A stretch of 23,729 nucleotides of DNA, taken from NCBI GenBank assembly GCA_023423775.1, contig JAFAEZ010000203.1, positions 1 through 23,729 on the forward strand, written 5' to 3'. The stretch comes from Pseudomonadota bacterium (GTDB lineage: Bacteria > Pseudomonadota > Alphaproteobacteria > Sphingomonadales > Sphingomonadaceae). The translations under genes were made by a program, and so were the position numbers. Shown piece after piece: positions 1-7,613 of this stretch. The stretch's first letter is position 1. Every line of letters starts with the position of its first letter. The notes under the pieces are model-generated. The model ran no database searches, was not told the DNA's origin, and saw only the letters and a list, made by a program, of their open reading frames with translations.

Positions 1-61
1 CGCAGGCGGCGAGCGCGAGGAGCAGCATCGCGGCGCTAGCGGCGCGGAAGCGCGAAGACAT
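1..61 (-). CDS. 5' end of a putative lipoprotein gene (partial, cut by window edge)
   Basis: An ATG at 61 (minus strand) opens a frame reaching the window edge. The first 20 residues have a basic n-region (MSSRFR), an alanine/leucine core and a lipobox LAAC with Cys at residue 20, so a lipoprotein signal peptide is likely. A Shine-Dalgarno-like GGGGGGAAGG lies just upstream, inside the end of the PQQ dehydrogenase gene, which it overlaps by 26 bp. An internal ATG at 28 is an alternative start but would leave almost no n-region. Position directly after a PQQ alcohol dehydrogenase fits a c-type cytochrome electron acceptor, but no haem motif is within the visible part, so that role is inferred only. 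Confidence 0.5.
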   Translation of the reverse strand, partial: MSSRFRAASAAMLLLALAAC

Positions 62-1850
62 GGAGCCTTCCCCCCGCCTCGGTCCGCTTCGGGAGGTCGC
101 GGACGGCGTTGACGAAGCCGAGCGCCGCGGTCGGATCGCGCGGGTCGAGCCCGGCCGAGACGATCGCGCCGGCCCAGCCGCCGACGCCGGAGAGAATTGC
201 AATATATTGGCGCCCGTCGGGACCGCGATAGCTGATCGGCTGGCCGATGATCCCGGACTTGGTCTTGAAGCGCCACAGCAAGGCGCCGCTGCGCGCATCA
301 ACCGCTTTGAACCAGCCGTCCATCGTGCCGTAGAAGACGACGTCGCCGGCGGTGACGAGCGCCCCGCTCCACAGCGGCAAGTCCTCCTTGATCTCCCAGG
401 CCTTGCGCCTCTTGACCGGATCCCAGGCGCTGAAGACGCCGCGATGGCCGCCGGGGCCGGCATACATCTTCACGTCGGCGCCGACATAGGGTGTGCCGGA
501 GACGTAATTGGCCTCCATCGCGCCCATGTCCATGCATAGATTGAGGTGCGGGACGTAGAGCAAGCCGGTGCGGGGCGAGAAAGCCGACGGATTCCAGTCC
601 TTGGCACCCGGCGCGGTGGGGCAGATGCCGCGAACGACGCGCCCTTCCTTGGGCTCCTTCTCCGGGACGGGGATCAGCCGCCCGGTCTCGAGGTCCACGC
701 CCTTGGCGCTGTTGATGTAACCGTAGGCGTCGGCGGAATAGACTTGGCCGGTCACCCGATCGAGGACGTACATGTAGCCGTTGCGCGCCGGCCGGACGAG
801 CACCGGACGCATGCGGCCATTGATCGGCATGTCGAGCAGGATGCTCTCGTTGATGTCGTCATGGTCGTAGAGATCGTGGGGCGAGGTCTGGTAGAACCAG
901 CGCGCCCGGCCGGTGGCGATGTCGCGGGCGAAGACGCCGGTCGTCCATTTGTTGTCGCCGGGGCGTTGCGCCGCGTTCCACGGCCCCGGATTGCCGGTGC
1001 CGTAATAGATCATCTTCAGTTTCGGATCGTAGCTGATCCACCCCCAGACGGTGCCGCCGCCGATCTTCCATGCGTCGGGCGGCCAGCTCTTGACGCCGAG
1101 GTCCTTGCCCTGGTCCATCGCATAATAAGGCTTGAAGCCGGGGCCGATCAGCACGTCCTTGTCGGGGCCGGTGCTCCACGCCTTCCAGGCGATCTTGCCG
1201 CTGGCGGCGTCGAGCGCGACCAGCCACCCGCGCACGCCGAATTCGCCGCCCGAATTGCCGACCAGCACTTTGCCCTCGGCGACGAGCGGCGCCATGGTGA
1301 CGGTCTCGCCCTTGGCGATATTGCCGAGCTGGGTGCGCCAGACTTGCTTGCCGGTGCGCGCGTCGAGCGCGATCGTCGCGCCGTCGAGCGTGTTGAAGAA
1401 CAATCGGCCATTGGCATAGGCGCCACCGCGATTGACGACGTCGCAACAGGCCACGCCCTGCGCCGCCCGCCGTGGCTTGGGCCGGAACGCCCATTTGACC
1501 GGCGCCCCTGGCTTGGTGAGGTCGAGCGCAAAGACGGTGTTGGGGAAGGGCGTGACGATATACATCGTGCCGCCGACCACGATCGGCGCCGCTTCATGGC
1601 CGCGCGCGTTGCCGGTGGCGACATCGATGACCGGTTTGAGGCTCTTGACGTTCTGCCGATTGATCTGGGCAAGGCCGCTATAGCGCGTGCTCGCATAATC
1701 CTTGGCCGGCATCAGCCACTGGCCGTCCTCGGCAACCACGGCCCCGGCGGCCGGAACGGCACGCTGAGCGCCTCCGGGGGCTGCGGCCACGAACAAGGTC
1801 GCCAACAAGGCAAGCCCGCACGACCTCACAATAGCCGAACCACCCACCAA
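36..1850 (-). CDS. PQQ-dependent alcohol dehydrogenase with lanthanide-type Asp-x-Asp motif
   Basis: A 604-residue quinoprotein of the methanol/ethanol dehydrogenase family, periplasmic, oxidising an alcohol to an aldehyde with PQQ. A signal peptide precedes about residue 30. Beta-propeller repeats of the type 'ALDARTGKQVW' and 'ALDAASGKIAW' recur. Visible active-site features are vicinal Cys135-Cys136 (ACCD), metal ligands Glu203 (GGEFGVRG) and Asn287 (GTGNPGPWN), and catalytic Asp329 in PHDLYDHDD. Asp331, two residues on, is the extra acidic ligand of XoxF/PedH-type lanthanide enzymes. Glu-Asn-Asp spacing (84 and 42 residues) equals that of MxaF. There is no CxxCH, so it is not a quinohaemoprotein. 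The start is TTG at 1850 (or GTG at 1847) after AGGGGG. The alcohol substrate is unknown. Confidence 0.9.
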   Translation of the reverse strand: MVGGSAIVRSCGLALLATLFVAAAPGGAQRAVPAAGAVVAEDGQWLMPAKDYASTRYSGLAQINRQNVKSLKPVIDVATGNARGHEAAPIVVGGTMYIVTPFPNTVFALDLTKPGAPVKWAFRPKPRRAAQGVACCDVVNRGGAYANGRLFFNTLDGATIALDARTGKQVWRTQLGNIAKGETVTMAPLVAEGKVLVGNSGGEFGVRGWLVALDAASGKIAWKAWSTGPDKDVLIGPGFKPYYAMDQGKDLGVKSWPPDAWKIGGGTVWGWISYDPKLKMIYYGTGNPGPWNAAQRPGDNKWTTGVFARDIATGRARWFYQTSPHDLYDHDDINESILLDMPINGRMRPVLVRPARNGYMYVLDRVTGQVYSADAYGYINSAKGVDLETGRLIPVPEKEPKEGRVVRGICPTAPGAKDWNPSAFSPRTGLLYVPHLNLCMDMGAMEANYVSGTPYVGADVKMYAGPGGHRGVFSAWDPVKRRKAWEIKEDLPLWSGALVTAGDVVFYGTMDGWFKAVDARSGALLWRFKTKSGIIGQPISYRGPDGRQYIAILSGVGGWAGAIVSAGLDPRDPTAALGFVNAVRDLPKRTEAGGRLHVFALPRR

Positions 1851-1872
1851 CTACGCCCCCTGTTGACGCTTT

Positions 1873-1887
1873 TTTTATCTGATAAAA
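1873..1887. promoter_or_regulatory. Perfect 15-bp palindrome upstream of the PQQ dehydrogenase
   Basis: TTTTATC-T-GATAAAA is a perfect inverted repeat of 7-bp arms in an AT-rich patch, 23 bp upstream of the dehydrogenase start. It may be an operator, with TTATCA/GATAAA also resembling -10 sequence on the minus strand. Which regulator binds is unknown. Its position, between permease and dehydrogenase, suggests the dehydrogenase has its own promoter. Confidence 0.45.
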
Positions 1888-1901
1888 GCTTGCCGGCTCA
1901 A

Positions 1902-1915
1902 CGTTCGCTCGAACG
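1902..1915. promoter_or_regulatory. 14-bp inverted repeat CGTTCG-CT-CGAACG
   Basis: Perfect 6-bp arms with a 2-bp centre lie 14 bp beyond the AT-rich palindrome, about 50 bp upstream of the PQQ dehydrogenase start. Two distinct palindromes in one 192-bp gap suggest two regulatory inputs. No function can be assigned from sequence alone. Confidence 0.35.
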
Positions 1916-2042
1916 AATGTTTCCGCTCCGATACGACCAAAGTGGGTAAACTAGATCAATCGGACATGCGGGGGTGCCGCGGGGGCGGGCGAAGCCGAAC
2001 GGCCGCTGCAGGCTGACAGTGCCAGTGGGGCGGGCTCCGGCG

Positions 2043-3455
2043 CTATTCCGCCGGGATCGGCCGCCCCAGCGCGCTGCGGCGTTGCCCGTAGAGCGCGTAG
2101 ATCAGAAGGCCGGCGGCGTTCCAGATCAGGCACCAGAGCAAAGTTTCGGCCGGCAGGCTCAGGAAAAGATAGAGGCAGCCGCCGATCGTGCCAAGGCCGA
2201 CCAGCCAGGCCCAGCGCACGCGGAAGGGCCGGTGCGCGTCCGGTGCGCTGCGTCGCAGGACCAGCAGGCACGCGCCTACCGCCGTGAAGGCGATCAGCGT
2301 GCCGGCATTGGCGAGCGCGGCCACCTTCCCAATCGGGAGAATCCCGGCCAGGACGGCCACGATCGCCGCGGTAGCGAGCGTGATCCGGGTCGGCGTTCCC
2401 CGCTTCGAGAGGGTGGCGAAGCTCCGGGGCAGGAAGCCATCGCGCGCCATTGCAAGAAAGATCCGGCTCTGCCCGTACAGAAAGGCGAGCAGGACGGTAG
2501 GAAGCGCGACCACCGCCGTTGTCGCCACGAGATGGGCGACTCCGCCCTGTCCGATCGAACGCAGGATCAGGGCGAGCGGCTCCGGGCTGTCGGCAAAGCG
2601 GGTGATCGGGGTCGCGCCGACCGCGGCCGCCGCGACAAGCATGTATATGAAAGTACAGACGAGCATCGAGCCAATGATCGCGATCGGCAGATCGCGATCG
2701 GGACGCTTGGTCTCCTCCGCCGCCGTCGAGATCGCATCGAAGCCGTAGAAAGCGAAGAAGATGATCGCGGCGGCGGCAATGACCCCGCGCGGCACGCCGT
2801 CGTCGTCGACCGTGCCGGCATAGCCGTAAGGCATGAACGGATCGAGATTCGCGCCGTCGAAATGGGGCAAGGCAAAAGCGACGAACAGCAGCAATGTCGC
2901 GATCTTCACGACCACGAGGACGCTGTTGACGCGGGCGCTTTCGCGCGTGCCCAACAGTAGAAGACCGGTGACGACGGCGATGATGAAGACGGCGGGGACG
3001 TTGATCATCCCGCCAAGCTCGGGGCCGCGCGTCAGAGCGTCGGGGAAGCCGATCCCGACGAGCAGCGGCGAGGCATAGCCCGACCAGCCCACGGCGACCG
3101 CCGACACGACCAGCGAATATTCGAGGATCAGGCTCCATCCCACGACCCAGGCGATCGCTTCGCCAAGCGCCGCATAGCTATAGCTGTAGGCGCTGCCGGC
3201 CGCCGGCATCATGGCCGACAATTCGGCATAAGCGAGCGCAGCGCAGGCGCAGACCGCGCCCGCAATCAGGAAGGACAGCAGCACGGCGGGGCCGGCGCGG
3301 TCGACGCCGACCCCGATCAGTGTGAGGATGCCCGTCCCGATGATGGCGCCGACACCGAGCGCCATGAGCTGCGGCCAGGACAGACTGGAAGGAAGCGCGT
3401 CCGCACCGCGTGCGCTCGTCGGAACGATGGGTTTGCGGCGTTTCCAACTATTCAA
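2043..3455 (-). CDS. APC-superfamily amino acid permease
   Basis: An inner-membrane amino-acid transporter of the APC superfamily, closest in feel to the YfnA/CAT cationic-amino-acid group. The first membrane segment carries the unwound-helix motif GVGAIIGTGIL, typical of substrate binding in APC proteins. About twelve hydrophobic segments follow, and AAEETKRPDRDLP matches the conserved TM6-TM7 loop. The open frame extends to TTG 3470, but that TTG lies next to the Shine-Dalgarno GGGGAGG. A TTG at 3455, six bases downstream of it, gives the better start and a 470-residue protein beginning MNSWKRRKP. It follows the TPR gene by 58 bp and is probably in the same operon. The transported amino acid cannot be named. 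Confidence 0.9.
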   Translation of the reverse strand: MNSWKRRKPIVPTSARGADALPSSLSWPQLMALGVGAIIGTGILTLIGVGVDRAGPAVLLSFLIAGAVCACAALAYAELSAMMPAAGSAYSYSYAALGEAIAWVVGWSLILEYSLVVSAVAVGWSGYASPLLVGIGFPDALTRGPELGGMINVPAVFIIAVVTGLLLLGTRESARVNSVLVVVKIATLLLFVAFALPHFDGANLDPFMPYGYAGTVDDDGVPRGVIAAAAIIFFAFYGFDAISTAAEETKRPDRDLPIAIIGSMLVCTFIYMLVAAAAVGATPITRFADSPEPLALILRSIGQGGVAHLVATTAVVALPTVLLAFLYGQSRIFLAMARDGFLPRSFATLSKRGTPTRITLATAAIVAVLAGILPIGKVAALANAGTLIAFTAVGACLLVLRRSAPDAHRPFRVRWAWLVGLGTIGGCLYLFLSLPAETLLWCLIWNAAGLLIYALYGQRRSALGRPIPAE

Positions 3456-3513
3456 GCTCTTCCTCCCCAAATGTCCGGCTCAGCCGGTTCTCAACCCTGG
3501 ATTGCCCGGCGCC

Positions 3514-4497
3514 TCAGGGCATTTCGTTCGGGAACAGGAAGACCCAGTCCGCCTCGGCCTGGATGCGCGCGAAGAAGCTCCAGCTGTCGACGTTGATCGA
3601 GCGCTGCAGCCACGGCTTCGCTTTGTCCGCTTCACCGCGCAGGATGTAATAATTGGCCAGGCTGTAGGCGGTCGACGCCGCCACGCCGTCGGCGGTGGCA
3701 AAGGCGCGGCCGCCATCCTTGTCGTTGAAGAAGCTGTTCGGATCGCGGTGACCCTTGAACAGCTGGATTCCGTCGAAATAGGTGTCGGACCCGCCGTCGG
3801 GATGCACTTCGAACAAGGTCAGATCGTAGCTGTCGAGCAGATCCTGCGCCTCACGCATGCGGCCGCCGCGAGCCAGCGAGAGATATTCCCAGTAGGTGTT
3901 GGCGGTGCGCGCCTCCACATCCTTGGTGAACATCGCCGCTTCTGCCGATTTGGCGAACCACTTGGCGGCATTGTCGAAATCATGCTTGGCGAAATAGGCC
4001 GCGCCGAGGTGGTAGTAGAGATAATATTGCACGATGTCCGGATCGCCGCGGAAATAATCCGGACCCGGCTTCTCGCGCTCGAGCGGCTGGCCCTCGTAAA
4101 GCTTGGCCGCCTTCAGGCCGACCGCGATCGACTTGTCGAATTCGCGCAGCGAGAAGTGGCGGTGCGCGCGGTGGCGCAGCAGCTTTCCCGAATTCGGGAA
4201 CTTGGCCAGCGCCTTGTCGTAAACGGCAGCGGATTCCTTGGCATAGCCCTGATAGAAAAGGATGCGGCCGTACCAGGTGGCGGTATCGACCGTCATATTC
4301 TTCTCGAAATCAGCCTTTGCATCCGCGGCAGCGCGATCCAGCAGCGCGACCGACGCCACGCCTACATTGCGGGAGGGTTCGGTGACCATTGGCTTGCCGA
4401 GCAGCGACGTGCCCTGCAGGCTGCCTTGCGCCGCGGCGGGGCCCGCGCACAGCAACAGGGCAACGCCCATCCATAATTTCGTCTTGCGGCTCAGCAT
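3514..4497 (-). CDS. Secreted TPR-repeat protein (paralogue of the one at 11985-12923)
   Basis: A 327-residue protein with a signal peptide (cleavage near AAAQ, residue 24) and helical TPR-like repeats, for example about residues 72-130, 153-190 and 195-225. It is presumably periplasmic and has no catalytic motif I recognise. It shares a clear pattern with the TPR protein of the other arm: WYGR-x-L-x-Y-x-G at 75, then FP-x-S-x-KL-x-R-x-RA at 100, then YW-x-YL near 202, then G-x-x-DP-x-x-F near 249. It lies 31 bp after the ALDH gene, with AGGAGA as ribosome binding site. The context suggests a partner or scaffold for peptidase activity; that role is inferred. Confidence 0.8.
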   Translation of the reverse strand: MLSRKTKLWMGVALLLCAGPAAAQGSLQGTSLLGKPMVTEPSRNVGVASVALLDRAAADAKADFEKNMTVDTATWYGRILFYQGYAKESAAVYDKALAKFPNSGKLLRHRAHRHFSLREFDKSIAVGLKAAKLYEGQPLEREKPGPDYFRGDPDIVQYYLYYHLGAAYFAKHDFDNAAKWFAKSAEAAMFTKDVEARTANTYWEYLSLARGGRMREAQDLLDSYDLTLFEVHPDGGSDTYFDGIQLFKGHRDPNSFFNDKDGGRAFATADGVAASTAYSLANYYILRGEADKAKPWLQRSINVDSWSFFARIQAEADWVFLFPNEMP

Positions 4498-4528
4498 CCC
4501 TTGAATCTCCTGCTGTCTGTGTTTGATC

Positions 4529-6091
4529 TTATGCGATGTCGAACTTCACGCCCTGAGCCAGCGGCAAAGAGGCGGAATAATTCACCGTTGTGGTCATGCG
4601 GCGCATATAGTTTTTCCAGCTATCGCTACCCGAAACGCGACCACCGCCAGTGACCTTCTCGCCGCCGAACGCGCCGCCGATTTCCGCGCCGCTGGTGCCG
4701 ATGTTGATGTTGGCGATGCCGCAATCGCTGCCATTGGCGGACTGGAACCGCTCCGCCTCGCGCACATCATTAGTGAAGATGCTCGAGGAAAGCCCCTGGG
4801 TGACGCCATTTTGGAGCGCGAGCGCGTCGTCGAAATCGCTGTAGGTCAACACGTAGAGGATGGGCGCGAAGGTCTCTTCCTTCACGATTTCGGTCTGCGC
4901 GGGCATTTCGACGATGGCGGGGCGGACATAATAGCCGCCTTCCAGCCCTGCGACTTCCACCCGCTCGCCGCCATGGACGATGCCCCCTTGCGCCTTTGCG
5001 GCTTCCAGCGCTTTTTGCATGCCGTCGAACGCTGCCCGATCGATCAGCGGGCCGACCAGCACGTCGTCGTCCAGCGGATTGCCGATCGTGAGCGTACCGT
5101 AGGCGGCCTTGAGCCGGGCGAGGAAGGTGCTCTTCACGGTCTCATGCACGATCAGGCGGCGCAGCGTGGTGCAGCGTTGGCCCGCTGTGCCTGCCGCGGC
5201 GAACACCGCGCCGCGCAGTGCCAGGTCCAGGTCGGCTGTCGGCGCGACGATGGTGGCATTGTTACCACCCAGTTCCAGAACGGGCCGGCCGAAGCGGGCG
5301 GCCACGCGCAGGTTCACATCGCGGCCCATCGCCACGCTGCCCGTCGCGCTCACGATGGCCACGCCTTCATGGTCGGCAAGGGCCTTACCGCAATCGGCTC
5401 CGCCGATGACGACCTGAACGAGATGGTCGGGAGCCGCATCGAATTCGTCCGCCACCTTGGCGAGCAGGCCCGCCATGGCGAGCGCGATCAGGGGGGTCTT
5501 TTCCGAAGGCTTCCAGATCGCGGCGTTGCCGCAAACCAGTGCTACCGTGGTGCCCCAGGCCCACACCGCCGCCGGGAAATTGAACGCTGAAATCAGGCCC
5601 AACACACCCATCGGGTGCCAATATTCGGTCAGCCGGTGCTCGGGGCGCTCAGAGGCGATGGTCAGGCCAAACAGCTGGCGCGACAGCCCCACCGCATAAT
5701 CGCAAATATCGATCACTTCCTGAATTTCGCCGCGCGCCTCGGTCAGGATCTTTCCGTTTTCACGCGACAGAAGCTGCGACAGCTCTTCCTTGTGCGTGCG
5801 CACCACTTCGCCATAGCGACGGATCAGCTCGCCGCGGACGGGGGCCGGAACGATTTTCCACCGGTCGAAGGCGGCGCGCGAACGCGCAACCATCGCATCG
5901 ATGTCCCCGGCGGCATGGACGTGCAGCGCTGCAAGCTTTGCGCCGTCGATCGGCGAAACGACCTCCAGATCGTTGCCGAGGCAGGACTCGATGGACACGC
6001 CAAGGCGAAAGAAGCTGCTTGCAACCAGAGCTTCACGAGACGGTGATTTAAATTCCATTTTTCTCACAGACTTGAGTTTGAATTTTGTCAT
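4529..6091 (-). CDS. ALDH7-family aldehyde dehydrogenase (aminoadipate-semialdehyde type)
   Basis: A cytoplasmic NAD(P)-dependent aldehyde dehydrogenase of 520 residues. Markers of the ALDH7 (antiquitin/AmaB) branch are VLELGGNNA with general base Glu273, the GTAGQRCTTLRRL block with nucleophile Cys307, and the tail IGTSGAEIGGAFGGEK followed by GSDSWKNYMRR. Asn171 and Lys194 (WKPSEK) sit at the oxyanion and cofactor positions. Known members oxidise alpha-aminoadipate semialdehyde (piperideine-6-carboxylate) in lysine breakdown. The ATG at 6091 overlaps the upstream stop as ATGA, indicating translational coupling; an internal ATG at 6058 with a weak GTGAGA site is an alternative start. No lysine aminotransferase or oxidase is nearby, so the natural semialdehyde is uncertain. 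Confidence 0.92.
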   Translation of the reverse strand: MTKFKLKSVRKMEFKSPSREALVASSFFRLGVSIESCLGNDLEVVSPIDGAKLAALHVHAAGDIDAMVARSRAAFDRWKIVPAPVRGELIRRYGEVVRTHKEELSQLLSRENGKILTEARGEIQEVIDICDYAVGLSRQLFGLTIASERPEHRLTEYWHPMGVLGLISAFNFPAAVWAWGTTVALVCGNAAIWKPSEKTPLIALAMAGLLAKVADEFDAAPDHLVQVVIGGADCGKALADHEGVAIVSATGSVAMGRDVNLRVAARFGRPVLELGGNNATIVAPTADLDLALRGAVFAAAGTAGQRCTTLRRLIVHETVKSTFLARLKAAYGTLTIGNPLDDDVLVGPLIDRAAFDGMQKALEAAKAQGGIVHGGERVEVAGLEGGYYVRPAIVEMPAQTEIVKEETFAPILYVLTYSDFDDALALQNGVTQGLSSSIFTNDVREAERFQSANGSDCGIANINIGTSGAEIGGAFGGEKVTGGGRVSGSDSWKNYMRRMTTTVNYSASLPLAQGVKFDIA

Positions 6092-7446
6092 TTGGATGCG
6101 GCGTCGGCCGGATGCTTGATCACTGCGCCGTCCTTGATCACTGCGACCACTTTCTCGAGCAGCGTCACATCCTCATAAGGATTGCCGTCCACGGCGATCA
6201 GATCGGCAAGCTTGCCGACCTCGACGGTGCCGATATTCTCCGTCTGGCCGAGCAGCTCAGCCGCGGACACGGTCGCGGCGCGCAGCGCTTCCGCGGGCGT
6301 CATCGGGCCTTGCTCGACCATGTAGCGGAACTGCCGGGCGTTCTTGCCGTGGGCCGAGACTCCGGCGTCGGTACCGAAGGCGATATGGAGCTTATGTTTG
6401 ACGCCCAGGCGAACATTCTGCCCCGCAAACCTGCGCGCCTCGGCGATCTTGGCGCGCACCGCGGGCGTGAAGCGGGCTTCTTCGTCGCCTTCGAAGTCCA
6501 GCAGGCCAAGAGTGGGAACGAGCCAGGTGCCGCGCTTGGCCATCAGCTTGGCGGTTTCGTCGTCGAGATAAGTGCCATGCTCGATGGAATCGACACCGGC
6601 GCGAACAGATGCTGCGACGCCCTCGCGACCGTGGGCGTGCGCCGCCACCTTCAGGCCGAGACTGTGGGCGGTGGTGACGATCGAGGTCAGTTCCTCGTCG
6701 CTCAGATGCTGGCCGAGCCCGCGCGCCTGCTGCGACATGATGCCGCCCGTGGAGGTGATCTTGATGAGGTCGGCGCCATATTTGGCCGCCTCGCGGACAC
6801 GCAGCGCGCATTCGACCGCGCCGGTGCAGGCGCCGGTATAGTCATAGGGGAAAAGCGCCTCGGTCGTCCGGCGGTTCAGCCCCGACATGTCGCCATGCCC
6901 GCCGACGATCGACAGCGAAGTACCCGACAGGAAAATGCGCGGTCCGGTGACGGTGCCCTCGTTGATGGCATCGCGCAGCGCGTGGATTGAATAACCGTCC
7001 GACCCGACGTCGCGTACGGTCGTGAAGCCGGCCTCCAACGTCTTCTTCGCATTGGCAAATGCAAACAGGGCCACGTCTTCCGGCGTATCGATCGCTGCCG
7101 ACCATAATTTCGTTTCCGGCGCGAAGCTGAAATGGACGTGCGTGTCGATCAGGCCGGGCAACACGGTGCGTCCCTTAAGGTCAATCGTCTCCGCACCCGG
7201 CACGGCAACATGGCCGGGCTTGAGTTCGGCGATCCGGCGGTTGCGGACAACAATCGTGGTTGGGCCGAGCGCTCGCTCGCCAGGTACCGCGACGACGGCA
7301 CCCGCGTGGATCGCCAGGCTTTCCGGGCCGATCTCGTCTGCAGGAGCAGCAACGGCGCCGCCCGAAAGCAGCAGGCCCAGCATCAGGGGCAGCGCCTGCG
7401 CAAGCCCGATTGAGCGGGCGAGCGCGGCGCGTTCGATCCTGTCCAT
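6088..7446 (-). CDS. Secreted metal-dependent amidohydrolase (Xaa-Pro/Xaa-Arg dipeptidase-like)
   Basis: An amidohydrolase-superfamily enzyme of the imidazolonepropionase-like COG1228 group, whose characterised members include alphaproteobacterial dipeptidases. Numbered from the ATG at 7446, the metal site is complete: HxH at 103-105 (DTHVHF), the carboxylatable Lys229 (LIKITSTGG), His270 in AAHAHG, His290 in SIEHG and Asp360 in FGTDAG. An n-region with Arg residues and a hydrophobic stretch ending AVAA give a signal peptide, so it is exported. ATG 7461 lies 15 bp further upstream in frame but has no proper spacing to a ribosome site. It heads the minus-strand arm and its stop overlaps the ALDH start. 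Substrate class (dipeptide or N-acyl amino acid) is inferred from family. Confidence 0.88.
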   Translation of the reverse strand: MDRIERAALARSIGLAQALPLMLGLLLSGGAVAAPADEIGPESLAIHAGAVVAVPGERALGPTTIVVRNRRIAELKPGHVAVPGAETIDLKGRTVLPGLIDTHVHFSFAPETKLWSAAIDTPEDVALFAFANAKKTLEAGFTTVRDVGSDGYSIHALRDAINEGTVTGPRIFLSGTSLSIVGGHGDMSGLNRRTTEALFPYDYTGACTGAVECALRVREAAKYGADLIKITSTGGIMSQQARGLGQHLSDEELTSIVTTAHSLGLKVAAHAHGREGVAASVRAGVDSIEHGTYLDDETAKLMAKRGTWLVPTLGLLDFEGDEEARFTPAVRAKIAEARRFAGQNVRLGVKHKLHIAFGTDAGVSAHGKNARQFRYMVEQGPMTPAEALRAATVSAAELLGQTENIGTVEVGKLADLIAVDGNPYEDVTLLEKVVAVIKDGAVIKHPADAASK

Positions 7447-7495
7447 TGCGATAACCCCCATCCCTGCGCGGCAGGCTCATCCGCCCCGCTGAAAT

Positions 7496-7524
7496 TTGAT
7501 AGGAATATTTTCGTAGATGGGCAA
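7496..7524 (-). promoter_or_regulatory. Predicted promoter of the minus-strand catabolic operon
   Basis: Read on the minus strand, TTGCCC (7524-7519) and TATCAA (7501-7496) are separated by 17 bp and resemble -35 and -10 boxes about 50 bp upstream of the amidohydrolase start. The -10 box overlaps one GATAGGAATA motif copy and the -35 overlaps the left arm of the 29-bp palindrome, so a bound regulator would block it. Confidence 0.45.
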
Positions 7525-7550
7525 GAATTTTTATGATAGGAAAATTCTTG
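7522..7550. promoter_or_regulatory. 29-bp inverted repeat in the divergent control region
   Basis: Perfect 10-bp arms CAAGAATTTT (7522-7531) and AAAATTCTTG (7541-7550) flank a 9-bp centre TATGATAGG. It lies midway between the divergent amidohydrolase and TonB-receptor genes in an AT-rich patch. It is either a dyad operator or a hairpin in the receptor mRNA leader. Most of the centre and the start of the right arm hold a GATAGGAAAA motif shared with other promoters of the locus. Confidence 0.55.
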
Positions 7551-7613
7551 ATAAATACGAAAGAGGCCGGAAAGTCCTTTGTTCCGGCGGGGTTGAGTAT
7601 CAGGGAGGGAAAA

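Noticed and set aside
546..1949. 467-codon plus-strand frame opposite the PQQ dehydrogenase
   Set aside because: Shadow of the dehydrogenase; no domain, and the minus-strand product has all active-site residues.
7533..7613. N-terminal 27-residue extension of the TonB receptor from ATG 7533
   Set aside because: The start lies inside a palindrome with no ribosome site, and it would bury the signal peptide that begins at GTG 7614.
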